NCBI GenBank assembly: GCA_016719015.1 | Contig: JADKAZ010000001.1 | Span: forward strand, 1,426,001 to 1,490,000 | Reading direction: 5' to 3' | Source: Chitinophagaceae bacterium | Lineage (GTDB): Bacteria > Bacteroidota > Bacteroidia > Chitinophagales > Chitinophagaceae | Length of the DNA stretch: 64,000 nt | Shown here: positions 1 to 8,048 of the stretch, piece by piece | Layout: every line of letters begins with the position of its first letter | Position numbering within the stretch: position 1 is the stretch's first letter | Position numbers and translations under genes: made by a program | Notes under the pieces: generated by a model | What the model saw: only the letters and a program-made list of their open reading frames with translations | What the model was told of the DNA's origin: nothing | The model's database searches: none

Positions 1-336
1 ATCTACCAATGAAGGCACCTGGTGCACACCGGTTACTGGTCCCCAGCGGTATTGCTTCCATTCTGAATTGAGTGTAAGATGTATGCCTACTGAAACGTTG
101 GGATATTTTTTTAATAACTCCACCGCTTCATTAAACCAGGGACATGGAACCATGACGGACATTGATACTGTCATACCGGTTTCTAATACTTCTTTGGCCG
201 CCATGTTTACTGCATGGCACATACCGATATCATCTAACCGGAAAAGAAGAGGGATTTTCTCCGCTGGTTTATCTTTTTGCGAAAAGGATACAAATGAAAA
301 AAATAAAACAGCAAGGGACACTATCGCTTTTTTCAT
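1..336 (-). CDS. ChbG/YdjC-like carbohydrate deacetylase, 3' part cut by window edge
   Basis: This gene runs off the left edge; 112 codons of its N-terminal part are visible. It starts with ATG at 334-336 and has a Sec signal peptide (MKKAIVSLAVLF..FSFVSFSQ), so the product is exported. After it comes RLDDIGMCHAVN, the metal-binding N-terminal motif of the YdjC/ChbG family (paired Asp at about residues 43-44), then a strand-helix segment and VGIHLTLNSEW, which carries the second conserved His. Family members are metal-dependent deacetylases acting on N-acetylated oligosaccharides such as diacetylchitobiose; the substrate here is unknown. The rest of the catalytic domain lies outside the window. 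The next gene on the same strand starts only 15 bp upstream of this side's leader, so the two may be co-transcribed. Confidence 0.85.
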   Translation of the reverse strand, partial: MKKAIVSLAVLFFSFVSFSQKDKPAEKIPLLFRLDDIGMCHAVNMAAKEVLETGMTVSMSVMVPCPWFNEAVELLKKYPNVSVGIHLTLNSEWKQYRWGPVTGVHQVPSLVD

Positions 337-351
337 AAAGACTATTTATAA

Positions 352-726
352 TCAGGAAAGAATAATATTCAGTTGAGCCAGTTCTGCAATAAATTGAGCT
401 GTAAAATCGGACCCCGGTTTTTTAGTAATGAGGCCCCTGTTCACCATTTCAAAAATGGTATCCCATTCGCTGATATGCTTTTCGCAAGAGAGGTTGGGTG
501 GCTGCCAGCTGGGTTTTGACAAGGGCTGATCATCCGGAACAAATTTAATTTGTACAGCGTTGATAGTGTAAGGAAGTGTAACCGCCCCGGTTAAAAATAA
601 ATTGGTATAGCTGTCATAACCAGTGCCGGAGGCATTGATTGAAATTTCACTGTTCATGTGATAGTCAGTAATACGGAGAAATTCAATTGTCCATGGAGGA
701 GCAGCATTATTTTCGTTTTTTGACAT
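352..726 (-). CDS. Hypothetical protein, 124 aa
   Basis: An uncharacterised small soluble protein with no signal peptide or membrane segment. The sequence is rich in beta-strand-type residues in the first two thirds (ISINASGTGYDSYTNLFL) and ends with a helix (DFTAQFIAELAQLNIIL). It starts at ATG 724-726 and stops 15 bp before the start codon of the deacetylase gene on the same strand, so a two-gene operon is likely. I do not recognise a family. Codon use and the tight spacing argue that it is a real gene. Confidence 0.6.
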   Translation of the reverse strand: MSKNENNAAPPWTIEFLRITDYHMNSEISINASGTGYDSYTNLFLTGAVTLPYTINAVQIKFVPDDQPLSKPSWQPPNLSCEKHISEWDTIFEMVNRGLITKKPGSDFTAQFIAELAQLNIILS

Positions 727-881
727 GTGGTTGGTTTTAGTAATTGCTCGCAGTTCTGCTGATGAACGCTACTTGCAAACTACAACTAATCAGGCAAATT
801 TTTACAGATGTGCAGGCAACTTGCCAGTATCAAAGAATGCCAGTTAATTAACCGCTATTTTTACGTTTTATTACTACTAAT

Positions 882-2216
882 ATGACATTTGCCGATTTAA
901 ATTTAAACACTCCTTTGCTCAGGGCTTTAGAGGAGATGGGATTTACCACTCCCACTACTATTCAGCGTAATGTTTTTTCCGTCGCAATGTCCGGAAGAGA
1001 TGTATGTGGCATTGCACAAACAGGTACTGGTAAAACATTTGCCTATTTATTACCCTGTCTGCGGCTATGGAAGTTTACAAAAGATAAATCACCGCAAATA
1101 CTTATCCTTGTTCCTACCCGGGAGCTGGCCGTACAGGTAGCAGAGAATATAAAATCCTTAACTCCTTATATGAGCCTGGAGGTCCGGGCGGTGTATGGTG
1201 GTGTAAATATCAATACACAACATCTGGAATTAATGAACGGAGCGGATGTGTTGGTGGCCACACCAGGACGGTTTTATGATCTTGCCATGAATGGTGCTTT
1301 TAAAACAAAAACAATAAAAAAAGTAATTATTGATGAAGTCGATGAGATGCTGAACCTCGGCTTTCGTACCCAGATAAAAAATATACTTGACCTGTTGCCC
1401 CCGCAACGGCAGAACCTGATGTTCTCTGCCACCATAACGGAAGAGGTGGAAGCACTGATTGAAACGTATTTTAATAACCCGGTACGGGTAGAAGCGGCAC
1501 CCACCGGGACACCGTTAGAAAATATTCTGCAGACTGGCTATGAAGTACCTAATTTTTATACCAAAGTAAACCTGTTGGAATTATTATTAACCGAAGATGA
1601 AACGATGAACAAAGTGCTGGTGTTTGCGGCGACCAAACAATTAGCTGACCAGTTGTATGAGCAACTGGAAACGAAATTCCCGGGTACTGTTGGCGTTATA
1701 CATTCCAATAAAGAACAAAACCACCGGTTAAATACAGTGAAGAAGTTTAAAGACGGTACGTACCGCTTTATCATTGCTACAGATATTGTGGCAAGAGGTA
1801 TCGATGTGGCGGAAGTATCACATGTTATTAATTTTGATGTGCCCGATGTACCGGAAAATTATATACACCGCATCGGCAGAACAGGCCGTGCCGACCGAAA
1901 AGGAATCGCCATCACATTTATTACTGAAAAAGAAAAACCATTGCTTAATGCAATTGAAACACTGATGAAATACAAGGTGCCACTTGGGCCTTTACCGGAC
2001 CATCTTATTATCTCGGACGAACTAACAGAAGATGAGAAGCCGAAAATATTCATGAAGACCGATGCCATAAAGCCTAAAAAGAAAGAAGAAGCTGGGCCTG
2101 CCTTTCATGAGAAGTCGGCAAAGAACAGTAAAGTAAATATTATTGTTCCGCATAAGGAAAGGATGATGAAAAAATATGGTAAGCCGATCCGGAGAAGTTC
2201 TAAAAAGAAAAAATAA
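882..2216 (+). CDS. DEAD/DEAH-box ATP-dependent RNA helicase
   Basis: A 444-residue SF2 RNA helicase of the DEAD-box family, expected to unwind RNA duplexes during ribosome assembly, mRNA turnover or cold adaptation. Motifs are complete: Q motif around residues 20-28 (GFTTPTTIQ), Walker A AQTGTGKT at 45-52, PTREL at 78-82, TPGR at 127-130, motif II DEVD at 151-154, SAT at 182-184, the ATDIVARGID segment of motif V and HRIGRTGR of motif VI near residue 330. Motif II is DEVD rather than DEAD, a variant common in Bacteroidota. The C-terminus is a short Lys-rich tail (ending RRSSKKKK) suited to RNA binding. The VF530-type gene follows after 5 bp and is probably translated from the same mRNA. Confidence 0.95.
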   Translation: MTFADLNLNTPLLRALEEMGFTTPTTIQRNVFSVAMSGRDVCGIAQTGTGKTFAYLLPCLRLWKFTKDKSPQILILVPTRELAVQVAENIKSLTPYMSLEVRAVYGGVNINTQHLELMNGADVLVATPGRFYDLAMNGAFKTKTIKKVIIDEVDEMLNLGFRTQIKNILDLLPPQRQNLMFSATITEEVEALIETYFNNPVRVEAAPTGTPLENILQTGYEVPNFYTKVNLLELLLTEDETMNKVLVFAATKQLADQLYEQLETKFPGTVGVIHSNKEQNHRLNTVKKFKDGTYRFIIATDIVARGIDVAEVSHVINFDVPDVPENYIHRIGRTGRADRKGIAITFITEKEKPLLNAIETLMKYKVPLGPLPDHLIISDELTEDEKPKIFMKTDAIKPKKKEEAGPAFHEKSAKNSKVNIIVPHKERMMKKYGKPIRRSSKKKK

Positions 2217-2221
2217 TACCT

Positions 2222-2443
2222 ATGCTGCCTTCCAAAGACCCGCTGCATGGCAAAACATTAGAAGCAATCGTTACAGAGCTACAGGCTTATTACGGCTGGG
2301 AAGAGTTGTCGCAACAAATAAATATCAATTGCTTTAAAAGTAACCCGAGTATAAAATCCAGCCTAACCTTTCTGCGCAAAACAGATTGGGCCCGGAAAAA
2401 AGTAGAAAGCCTTTATTTGTATATGCTGCGAAAAAGAAAATAA
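2222..2443 (+). CDS. VF530 family protein (DUF2132)
   Basis: A 73-residue protein matching the small VF530/DUF2132 family, recognised by the ordered blocks KDPLHGKTLEAIV, YYGWEEL, ININCFKSNPSIKSSLTFLRKT and WARKKVESLYL. The family is a compact helical domain, proposed from structure to bind DNA; its biological role is not established. It begins 5 bp after the helicase stop codon, so it is very likely co-transcribed and possibly translationally coupled with it. The length is that of the whole family domain, so the gene is intact. Confidence 0.9.
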   Translation: MLPSKDPLHGKTLEAIVTELQAYYGWEELSQQININCFKSNPSIKSSLTFLRKTDWARKKVESLYLYMLRKRK

Positions 2444-2478
2444 TTTCACCCGGATCAGGTATTATAAATAAACAGTTT

Positions 2479-2979
2479 CTACCTGCATAAATCCCGGATT
2501 ATTGTTTCATGTTGCGGATATTGTTTTGATAATACACCGGCATCAGCCAGTTCAAAATCTGCAAAATCAAAACCGGGAGATACCGTGCAGCCTGTAAAAC
2601 AAAATTCACTATGCGGGGCCGGACGACTTGCAAACCAACAATTAGCGGGTACCACATACTGGAATAGTTGTCCATTCCCTGCATCATTTCCCAATGTGAT
2701 GATGGTTATTATACCATTGGCTTCTATAATATAAATCAGTAAAGGGCCTCCTGCATAAAAATGCCAGCATTCATCACTTTTAATCCGGTGAAATGCAGAG
2801 AAGTTGCCCTGCTCCAGCAAAAAATAAATAGCGGTAGCAAATGGCCGGCTACCTGTAAACCGTTCCGGTAATGCGTCAACACCAATTTGTTCGGTGCTCC
2901 GATATGTTTGCTTATACCAACCTCCTTCAGGATGCGGCTCCAACGCATATTGCTCAATAAGCTGATGTGGAACAATCAT
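2479..2979 (-). CDS. Cupin domain protein, DUF985 family
   Basis: A 166-residue single-domain cupin of the DUF985/YML079w-like type. The family signature is clear near the N-terminus (LEPHPEGGWYKQTYRS), followed by FATAIYFLLEQGNFSAFHRIKSDECWHFYAGGPL, which gives the first cupin motif with the His/Glu/His set, and a second strand region (FASRPAPHSEFCFTGCTVSPGFDFADFELAD) typical of this family's end. Relatives bind small hydrophobic or sugar-like ligands, and most lack a proven activity. The gene is convergent with the VF530 gene (35 bp between stops) and lies just upstream on the same strand as the MBL hydrolase, with 42 bp between them. Confidence 0.9.
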   Translation of the reverse strand: MIVPHQLIEQYALEPHPEGGWYKQTYRSTEQIGVDALPERFTGSRPFATAIYFLLEQGNFSAFHRIKSDECWHFYAGGPLLIYIIEANGIITIITLGNDAGNGQLFQYVVPANCWFASRPAPHSEFCFTGCTVSPGFDFADFELADAGVLSKQYPQHETIIRDLCR

Positions 2980-3021
2980 ATTGAAAAGATAGCAACATAA
3001 AGAATTACAATGCTGATGTGT

Positions 3022-3858
3022 TTAAGGCAACTCCAATTCCATCCCCTCAACAGCCAGCTCATGGTGTATCGGGTTGTTGTGTCTTGTTTGTAAAGCAGAA
3101 AACATTTCATTCAACGTTGCATCAGAGTGATCGGGATCATGGTGTGCTAACAAGAGATGTTTTACTCCCGCCATAGTAGCAAAGTGTAAAGCATCATCCA
3201 TAGACGAATGTCCCCAGCCGGTTCTAAAAGGATATTCTTCCCGGGTGTATTGTGCATCATGAAGTAAAATATCGGCTCCTTTTGCCAGCCTTATTCCGGA
3301 TATCCACCTTGGGTCGGTCAGCATTCCGGTACGTCCCAGGGCCGGTTCATGATCCGGCAGATAAACAAATACTGAATGATGACCGGTAATACGGTAACCT
3401 ATGGTTGGTCCCGGGTGTATCACATATTCTGATTGAACAGTAAACGGTCCGATTTTAAATTCGGTATTGTCAATTTCATGTAAGGTCAATTTACAAGGCA
3501 GGTTACGGATAAGGACAGGAAATAAAGGGGGTGAAAGGTACCTGGTAAGCCTGGAGTGTAAACTTTGTTTACTGCTGGCCGGCCCCCAGATATGTATTTC
3601 CATAGCCGGGTCAAAAAGTGGCTGAAAAAAACCAAGCCCTATAATGTGATCGAGATGCAGATGTGTGAGTAAAATATCTATTCGTTTATTATCAGGCCTT
3701 TCACCAGTGTTGGAATATCGCATACCCGAACCGGCATCCAGCACCAGGCGCCATCCCTCTTCTTCTACTTCGATGCAGGATGTATTGCCTCCATAATATG
3801 TAGTATCAGGGTCTGCAGTGGGTATGGAACCACGAACGCCCCGTATCTTAATTTTCAT
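3022..3858 (-). CDS. MBL-fold metallo-hydrolase
   Basis: A 278-residue metallo-beta-lactamase-fold hydrolase of the RNase Z/PhnP-like or class II cAMP phosphodiesterase-like branch. It starts IRGVRGSIPTADPDTTYYGGNTSCIEV, the strand-loop that opens this subgroup, then has THLHLDHIIGL (the HxHxDH metal motif, about residues 86-95), a later His (about 150), a DAQYT Asp ligand and a final LLAHHDPDHSD His ligand. It acts in the cytoplasm; the substrate is probably a phosphodiester but is not known. Its start codon lies inside the end of the PAS-domain gene (11-bp overlap), so its translation is likely coupled to that gene. Confidence 0.9.
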   Translation of the reverse strand: MKIKIRGVRGSIPTADPDTTYYGGNTSCIEVEEEGWRLVLDAGSGMRYSNTGERPDNKRIDILLTHLHLDHIIGLGFFQPLFDPAMEIHIWGPASSKQSLHSRLTRYLSPPLFPVLIRNLPCKLTLHEIDNTEFKIGPFTVQSEYVIHPGPTIGYRITGHHSVFVYLPDHEPALGRTGMLTDPRWISGIRLAKGADILLHDAQYTREEYPFRTGWGHSSMDDALHFATMAGVKHLLLAHHDPDHSDATLNEMFSALQTRHNNPIHHELAVEGMELELP

Positions 3859-4273
3859 CGTCTTTTAATTCCCAGAATATAGCCACTGCTCCTAAAAATT
3901 TGCCCGACCTGCCCAGAATAGGATAAGAAGTCACTGAAATTTTTTCTATCGTTCCTTTTAAACTTTCTATCAGGAATATTTTATGATAAGGCCGGCAGTT
4001 CCGGAGTGTTTTTACAAGAGGCAGATCATCAGGCGCCAGCAGGTGGCCGGCTTCGTCTATGGGTTTAAAAATAGTACCCCACATTTCCACCGGCATTTCC
4101 CCGGTTTCTTCGTAGCGTTTTCCTAATATCTCTTCGGCAGGTTCGTTATAAAAAATAAGATTCCCTGCTGTATCAGTAATAAAAACGGGAATGGATAAAC
4201 AATCGGCTAGTTGCCGGTTCAGAATAATTTCGATTTCGTAAGCAGGCATGGTGCAAAATTGTTGGTTTGGCAA
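3848..4273 (-). CDS. PAS domain protein, stand-alone
   Basis: A 141-residue protein that is essentially one PAS domain: LSIPVFITDTAGNLIFYNEPAEEILGKRYEE is the classical N-terminal PAS strand-helix pattern, and the second half ends in the PAS beta-sheet (ISVTSYPILGRSGKFLGAVAIFWEL). There is no kinase, cyclase or HTH output domain, so it may act as a small ligand or redox sensor or as a binding partner. An internal ATG at 4247-4249 (MPAYEIEI) is an alternative start that would remove eight residues. The 3' end overlaps the MBL hydrolase gene by 11 bp, which points to coupled expression and a shared role. Confidence 0.85.
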   Translation of the reverse strand: MPNQQFCTMPAYEIEIILNRQLADCLSIPVFITDTAGNLIFYNEPAEEILGKRYEETGEMPVEMWGTIFKPIDEAGHLLAPDDLPLVKTLRNCRPYHKIFLIESLKGTIEKISVTSYPILGRSGKFLGAVAIFWELKDDEN

Positions 4274-4334
4274 TTTCTCTTTTGTAAGGTAAGAAAAAGT
4301 ATTAAAAGTTATAGCCAGTTGTATTTCTAATAAA

Positions 4335-4363
4335 ATACCGGCGGATTTTTAATCCGCCGGTAT
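4335..4363 (-). terminator. Rho-independent terminator after the glycine-zipper lipoprotein gene
   Basis: A perfect 13-bp inverted repeat (ATACCGGCGGATT, 4335-4347, and its complement at 4351-4363) with a 3-nt loop. Read on the minus strand it is followed by TTTATTAG, a short U-rich tail. It lies between the lipoprotein gene ending at 4402 and the PAS gene starting at 4273, so it separates the two transcripts. Confidence 0.75.
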
Positions 4364-4401
4364 GAAATCGGCTTTCTTCTTCTTTATATTTTTTGCTTTG
4401 C

Positions 4402-4833
4402 TTAATAACGGCCTTCTTTTTTATCCTTAGAACGGCCAAAAACATATCCACCGCCACCTAAGATGACACCACCAATAACTGCACCTTTAACCGGATTCCT
4501 TTTATTGATAATAGCACCTGTTACGGCGCCGGCTGCTGTTCCTATTACCGCATACTTCGCGGCTTTACTCCAACCTTTTTTCTTTACCACTTTTGCTTCA
4601 TTAGTGGTAGAGGAATTCATTGTACCTGATGTTGATTTACGAGCGGTGCTATGTTTGTGAGCAATAACCTGATTAGTTTGCTCTGTAGCCAAACTATTTT
4701 TCCATTGTTGAAACTGTGCAAAACCGGTGGTGTCTGTAGCAGCAACCGGAACTTGTGTATTGTTATTTTTACAAGCTCCTAATAAAAATAAAGAAGCAAT
4801 AACTGTAGTAACTAATAAAGTAGATGTTTTCAT
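4402..4833 (-). CDS. Lipoprotein with YMGG-like glycine zipper
   Basis: A 143-residue predicted lipoprotein. The start chosen is the ATG at 4831-4833, because it opens directly into a lipoprotein signal peptide (MKTSTLLVTTVIASLFLLGAC) with Cys as acylation site; a longer frame exists upstream but has no signal character. The middle is low complexity (Thr/Ser/Lys). The C-terminal third is a glycine-zipper segment (YAVIGTAAGAVTGAII, then AVIGGVILGGGGYVFG), two small-residue helices that would sit in or pack against a membrane, as in YMGG and 17-kDa surface antigen-like proteins. The role is probably envelope-related; the exact function is unknown. It is closed by a strong hairpin terminator at 4335-4363. 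Confidence 0.8.
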   Translation of the reverse strand: MKTSTLLVTTVIASLFLLGACKNNNTQVPVAATDTTGFAQFQQWKNSLATEQTNQVIAHKHSTARKSTSGTMNSSTTNEAKVVKKKGWSKAAKYAVIGTAAGAVTGAIINKRNPVKGAVIGGVILGGGGYVFGRSKDKKEGRY

Positions 4834-5105
4834 AACTGTAATTTTTAAGTGAATAATCAAGTTAGTCACACCCCATATTTTCATAAACGGTGCCACAATG
4901 CCAGCACTTGTTAAAACACCCGGGTTGTTTTAGGTAACTGATTGTTTATAAGGGACATCATTCTTTACTTCTTTAACAGTTTACAATTTGAAGAGGCGCA
5001 GGAATAGAAAGGACATAACTATTCCCTCATCATTTTTTTGGAGAAATGATTGGTGGAAAATATTCTTAACACAGGCAGTAAGTCAATGAAAATTCATTCA
5101 CTCTT

Positions 5106-5348
5106 CTACAAGTCATCTATTTGTATAGCGTTGAGATAGGGCACCAGGTGGGCCGCATTGTGAAATACCCTGTACTCGGTAATCTCTTTACTTTGTTTGC
5201 AACAAACTGTTTCAACATAAAATCCGGGAAGCTGGAAAAGGAATATCATGTAATTGAGAAGTCCTCTCTGCGCAATGGGCACTCCTTCTTTTACAACGGC
5301 GAATCTCTTTTCTTCCTGTGTCAACACAATAAATTCTGATAGTTTCAT
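5106..5348 (-). CDS. Hypothetical protein, 80 aa
   Basis: A small cytoplasmic-type protein beginning MKLSEFIVLTQEEKRFAVVKEGVPIAQR and containing a hydrophobic stretch LNYMIFLFQLPGFYVET. The pattern of a short N-terminal helix, a KEGVxIAxR strand and an LFQLxxFYVE segment resembles a small uncharacterised family found repeatedly in Chitinophagaceae; I cannot name a function. No neighbour is close on the same strand, so it is probably monocistronic. Confidence 0.6.
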   Translation of the reverse strand: MKLSEFIVLTQEEKRFAVVKEGVPIAQRGLLNYMIFLFQLPGFYVETVCCKQSKEITEYRVFHNAAHLVPYLNAIQIDDL

Positions 5349-5571
5349 AAATGCTGCTTTTACTGGTTAAAAATGCAATTACTAAACCCGCAGGTAGCAG
5401 AAATGAATCTGCGATGCTGCGTAAATCAATGAACTTAAGAGGCTGAGGCAATAACTTATAAATCAGAAACAAAATAGGGCCTGTGAGTGGCCTGAGGCAG
5501 ACATCAAATATAGAAAAATGATTATAATATTCTCCAAATAAATTTTCATGCAGAAATTGTAGAGGAACGAA

Positions 5572-5599
5572 AAAAGCGGCACCAAATGGTACCGCTTTT
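5572..5599 (-). terminator. Rho-independent terminator after the PepSY-like gene
   Basis: A 12-bp hairpin (AAAAGCGGCACC, loop AAAT, GGTACCGCTTTT) with one C/A mismatch, located 23 bp beyond the stop codon of the gene at 5622-6248. On the minus strand the stem ends in a T-rich run, which fits an intrinsic terminator. Confidence 0.7.
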
Positions 5600-5621
5600 A
5601 TTAAACCACGACTTAATCAGA

Positions 5622-6248
5622 TTAAAGATTCTTCACTTTCACTTTCTCTCCGTCTACTCTTCCTTTTTTCTTGAGGACAGCTCCATTTTCTGCTATTAAC
5701 GCTTTCATTGTTTCCCCGTCTTTTGTCATTTCGAGTTCGTAGGCCGTTCTGTTTTTATCGTTCTCCTTGTCTACAGAAACAAGAGTGTAACCTGCAAAGT
5801 TTGTCTGAATGCTCTTATTAACGGCTGCTGGTAAACCTGCATGGTTGGTTACAGTCATTACAGTTCCTATCCAGTTATTTTCATTGTCGTACCAGGCCCA
5901 GAATTCGTCAGCACCTACTCTATAGTTTGCTACATAATCAGCCGTATCCATTCTTGACCAACCTGTCCATTCCCAGTCAAATGTATTTACCGGCTCATAA
6001 CGGTTCCAGGTAACATTGCTGGCAGTGGGATATTTTTGTTTGAACGATACTTGTACTTGTTCCGGTACTGCTATTGCCATTTTACCCGATGTTGTTCCTG
6101 AGAAAGTATCAGAATTACTCCTGGTATCCGAATTCATCGTAGTATCATTAGTGAAACCTTCTGTAGCATTTCCATTTGTAGAACTTTCTCCACACGATGT
6201 GGCAAAAACAGCTACTGTTGCCAATGCTAATAAATTTTTAACTCTCAT
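5622..6248 (-). CDS. PepSY-like lipoprotein (DUF2874 type)
   Basis: A 208-residue exported protein. It opens with a lipoprotein signal (MRVKNLLALATVAVFATSC), a Ser/Thr/Asn-rich linker, and then two repeats of the Bacteroidota PepSY-like or beta-lactamase-inhibitor-like fold: VPEQVQVSFKQKYPTASNVTWNRY with W/Y-rich strands (FWAWYDNENNWIGTV), and AVNKSIQTNFAGYTLVSVDKENDKNRTAYELEM. Such proteins are periplasmic or outer-membrane associated and of unknown function, often linked to envelope homeostasis. It is monocistronic, with a hairpin terminator 23 bp downstream. Confidence 0.8.
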   Translation of the reverse strand: MRVKNLLALATVAVFATSCGESSTNGNATEGFTNDTTMNSDTRSNSDTFSGTTSGKMAIAVPEQVQVSFKQKYPTASNVTWNRYEPVNTFDWEWTGWSRMDTADYVANYRVGADEFWAWYDNENNWIGTVMTVTNHAGLPAAVNKSIQTNFAGYTLVSVDKENDKNRTAYELEMTKDGETMKALIAENGAVLKKKGRVDGEKVKVKNL

Positions 6249-6391
6249 TATTCAATATTTTATGTTTAGAATGACCGTTTCCGGCATATTTACAAATGAT
6301 TATATCAAACTATTATGCCAGTAAAGTGGATTGGCTATACTACTTGTAATGATGGGTATAACTTAGAAAGGTGTATAATGATAGATGTAGA

Positions 6392-6997
6392 TTACCTGAC
6401 ATTAATCTTAAGCAACATAAAAAATTCTTTCTCGTCAATTTCTTTGATACCGCCCGGTTCTAAGTCACCCAATGTAAGGTCCTCAATGCTAACCCGGATT
6501 AATCGTTTGCAACGATGGTGAATGGCCGCCACCATTTTTCGTACCTGGTGAAATTTACCTTCGGTTAGAGTGATGCGGAGCCAGGTGTAGGGAATATTTT
6601 TTGTCATGGTGTAGGGCGATGGAAACGAAATTTCAGGCTGCAACACTATATCGGCTTCGCAGGGAGCAGAGGTATAATATTCGCCGCCCCGTATTCTGAA
6701 CTTCACGCCTTCTCTTAACTGTTGTAATCGTTCTTCCGTTACTGCATGATTGACAAGAACGAGATAGGTTCGTTTATGCGGTGTAGCTGCTTCAAATAAC
6801 AACCGGGTTATTTTTTTATTAGTGGTTAAGATCAATAAGCCCTCCGATAAATTATCTAACCTGCCTATCGCATGAATGCCTTCGGGAAAATTAAACCCGA
6901 TATCGCCGAGTAAGTTTACCGCATGGGTACTTACAAACTGGGAGACCATATTGTAAGGTTTGTTCAGGATGAAATAGCGGTGGGGAGATGATGACAT
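6392..6997 (-). CDS. rRNA large-subunit pseudouridine synthase, RsuA/RluE family
   Basis: A 201-residue pseudouridine synthase. It begins with the KP motif (YFILNKPYNMVSQF) and contains AIGRLDNLSEGLLILTTN, in which the Asp of GRLD is the catalytic residue of the RsuA/RluB/E/F family. Later blocks (KRTYLVLVNH, EGKFHQVRKMVAAI, LIRVSIEDLTLGDLEPG) complete the catalytic core. There is no N-terminal S4 domain, and with this length it fits the short RluE-type enzymes, which modify one uridine in 23S rRNA; the exact target base cannot be assigned from sequence alone. Confidence 0.9.
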   Translation of the reverse strand: MSSSPHRYFILNKPYNMVSQFVSTHAVNLLGDIGFNFPEGIHAIGRLDNLSEGLLILTTNKKITRLLFEAATPHKRTYLVLVNHAVTEERLQQLREGVKFRIRGGEYYTSAPCEADIVLQPEISFPSPYTMTKNIPYTWLRITLTEGKFHQVRKMVAAIHHRCKRLIRVSIEDLTLGDLEPGGIKEIDEKEFFMLLKINVR

Positions 6998-7076
6998 ATT
7001 CGTTTGTGCTGTTCAGCGCTGCAAACTACGGATAAGCAGTTATCTTTTTGGGGAGCAATAGGGTAAGGTTTTTCTT

Positions 7077-7105
7077 AAAAAAATCACCTGCCGTTGACAG
7101 GTGAT
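7077..7105 (-). terminator. Rho-independent terminator
   Basis: An 8-bp perfect stem (ATCACCTG at 7083-7090 and CAGGTGAT at 7098-7105) followed on the minus strand by seven T. It lies 59 bp beyond the stop codon of the gene at 7164-7535 and ends that transcript before the pseudouridine synthase gene. Confidence 0.75.
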
Positions 7106-7163
7106 ATAATTTAAACGGATTGGTATTTGCATACTTGCCAGGCTGCTATACAACCTTTAATCC

Positions 7164-7535
7164 CTAATTTAATTTTTCTGCAAAAAAGGTCAGCAATTTT
7201 TCATCACTCATTTTATTAGAAGTGGATTCTTCTGATTTTACATTCTTAAACTGTGGTGTTGCTGCCAGGTAATGCATAAACTGTTCCTGCACCTGGCCAG
7301 TGCCGGTTACATGCAGGTGGGTGGCGTTTTGCAGGTTTTTTGCAATTTCTTTGAAAAACTTGGTCTGCAAAGTTCGTTTATCATTGTTCTCATTCTTTTC
7401 GCTGCTATTCTGGGTAACATCTTCCCCTTTTGTGCGGGCCAATATTTTTAATTCCCCGGTTTCTATATCTTCTTTTCCTACAATGATGGCCTGCTGTGTA
7501 TCCATCCATACTCCGAACTGTTTTTGTTGAATCAT
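7164..7535 (-). CDS. Small protein resembling an eRF1/Dom34-like C-terminal fold, function unknown
   Basis: A 123-residue soluble protein. MIQQKQFGVWMDTQQAIIVG gives a first strand pair, the middle is charged, and a later part (FFKEIAKNLQNATHLHVTGTGQVQEQFMHYL) resembles the alpha/beta 'G-x-x-x-x-F/L' region of release-factor-like bacterial proteins (baeRF group). This resemblance is by eye and weak; the Gly-Gly-Gln or Jag-type motifs that would give a mechanism are not seen. It is a single gene ended by a clear terminator. Treat as an uncharacterised conserved protein. Confidence 0.65.
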   Translation of the reverse strand: MIQQKQFGVWMDTQQAIIVGKEDIETGELKILARTKGEDVTQNSSEKNENNDKRTLQTKFFKEIAKNLQNATHLHVTGTGQVQEQFMHYLAATPQFKNVKSEESTSNKMSDEKLLTFFAEKLN

Positions 7536-7699
7536 ATTAAGTTGTTTTAATGTATCACCGCATAAAACAATAATCGTACCCCGAAAAATTTTTTACAAGC
7601 TGATTCAGCTTCAAATCATCGTACCGGGTATTAAATATATTGCTCTTGTAAAAGTCAAGACAGGAAAATATTGTAAATTTCATCTGCCAATTTTTTTCT

Positions 7700-8041
7700 A
7701 TGCTCATTGTTGCCACTGAATTACATGTCAGGAATTTTTGGAAATTCATTCCTTTTGTGAAGTATTCTACCCGTTCAACAAAGCAAGCCAAACAGGCGGA
7801 AGGCTGTCTGCATGTATGGGTGGGGAATAAAGGCTGGCGCATCGGATACACTCTTACAGCATGGAAGGATAAAGCTTCGATGCAACACTACCGCAATACA
7901 GGCCCCCACAAAGAAGCTATGCAGCAAATAGCTAACTTATCAAAGCAGTATAAAACTCTTGTATGGGAAGCAGAGCAACTACCCGACTGGAAAGATGCAA
8001 AAGCAAAGCTGGATGAAATTGCATTTAAGCAGTTGAAATAA
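7700..8041 (+). CDS. Antibiotic-biosynthesis-monooxygenase-like (DUF3291-type) protein
   Basis: A 113-residue protein with a dimeric alpha/beta-barrel pattern: a first strand (MLIVATELHVR), a helix with a Lys/Gln-rich segment (STRSTKQAKQAEGC), strand GWRIGYTLTAWKDKASMQHYRNTGPHKEAM, in which an aromatic-rich strand is followed by a helix with the xxWxxxxxMxxYRxxGxHxxAM pattern shared with DUF3291 and spheroidene-monooxygenase-like proteins, and a last helix. The family may bind haem or quinone-like substrates, but no catalytic residue can be assigned. It is convergent with the beta-propeller gene, with 7 bp between stop codons. Confidence 0.65.
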   Translation: MLIVATELHVRNFWKFIPFVKYSTRSTKQAKQAEGCLHVWVGNKGWRIGYTLTAWKDKASMQHYRNTGPHKEAMQQIANLSKQYKTLVWEAEQLPDWKDAKAKLDEIAFKQLK

Positions 8042-8048
8042 CTAATTC

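Noticed and set aside
68..376. 102-codon + strand frame at the left edge
   Set aside because: It is the antisense shadow of the deacetylase gene, whose minus-strand frame has a signal peptide and family motifs.
882..2216. DEVD instead of DEAD in the helicase as a novelty
   Set aside because: The variant is common among Bacteroidota DEAD-box helicases and all other motifs are normal.
5212..5472. 86-codon minus-strand frame overlapping the 80-aa gene
   Set aside because: It overlaps the better-supported gene at 5106-5348 in another frame and lacks conserved features.
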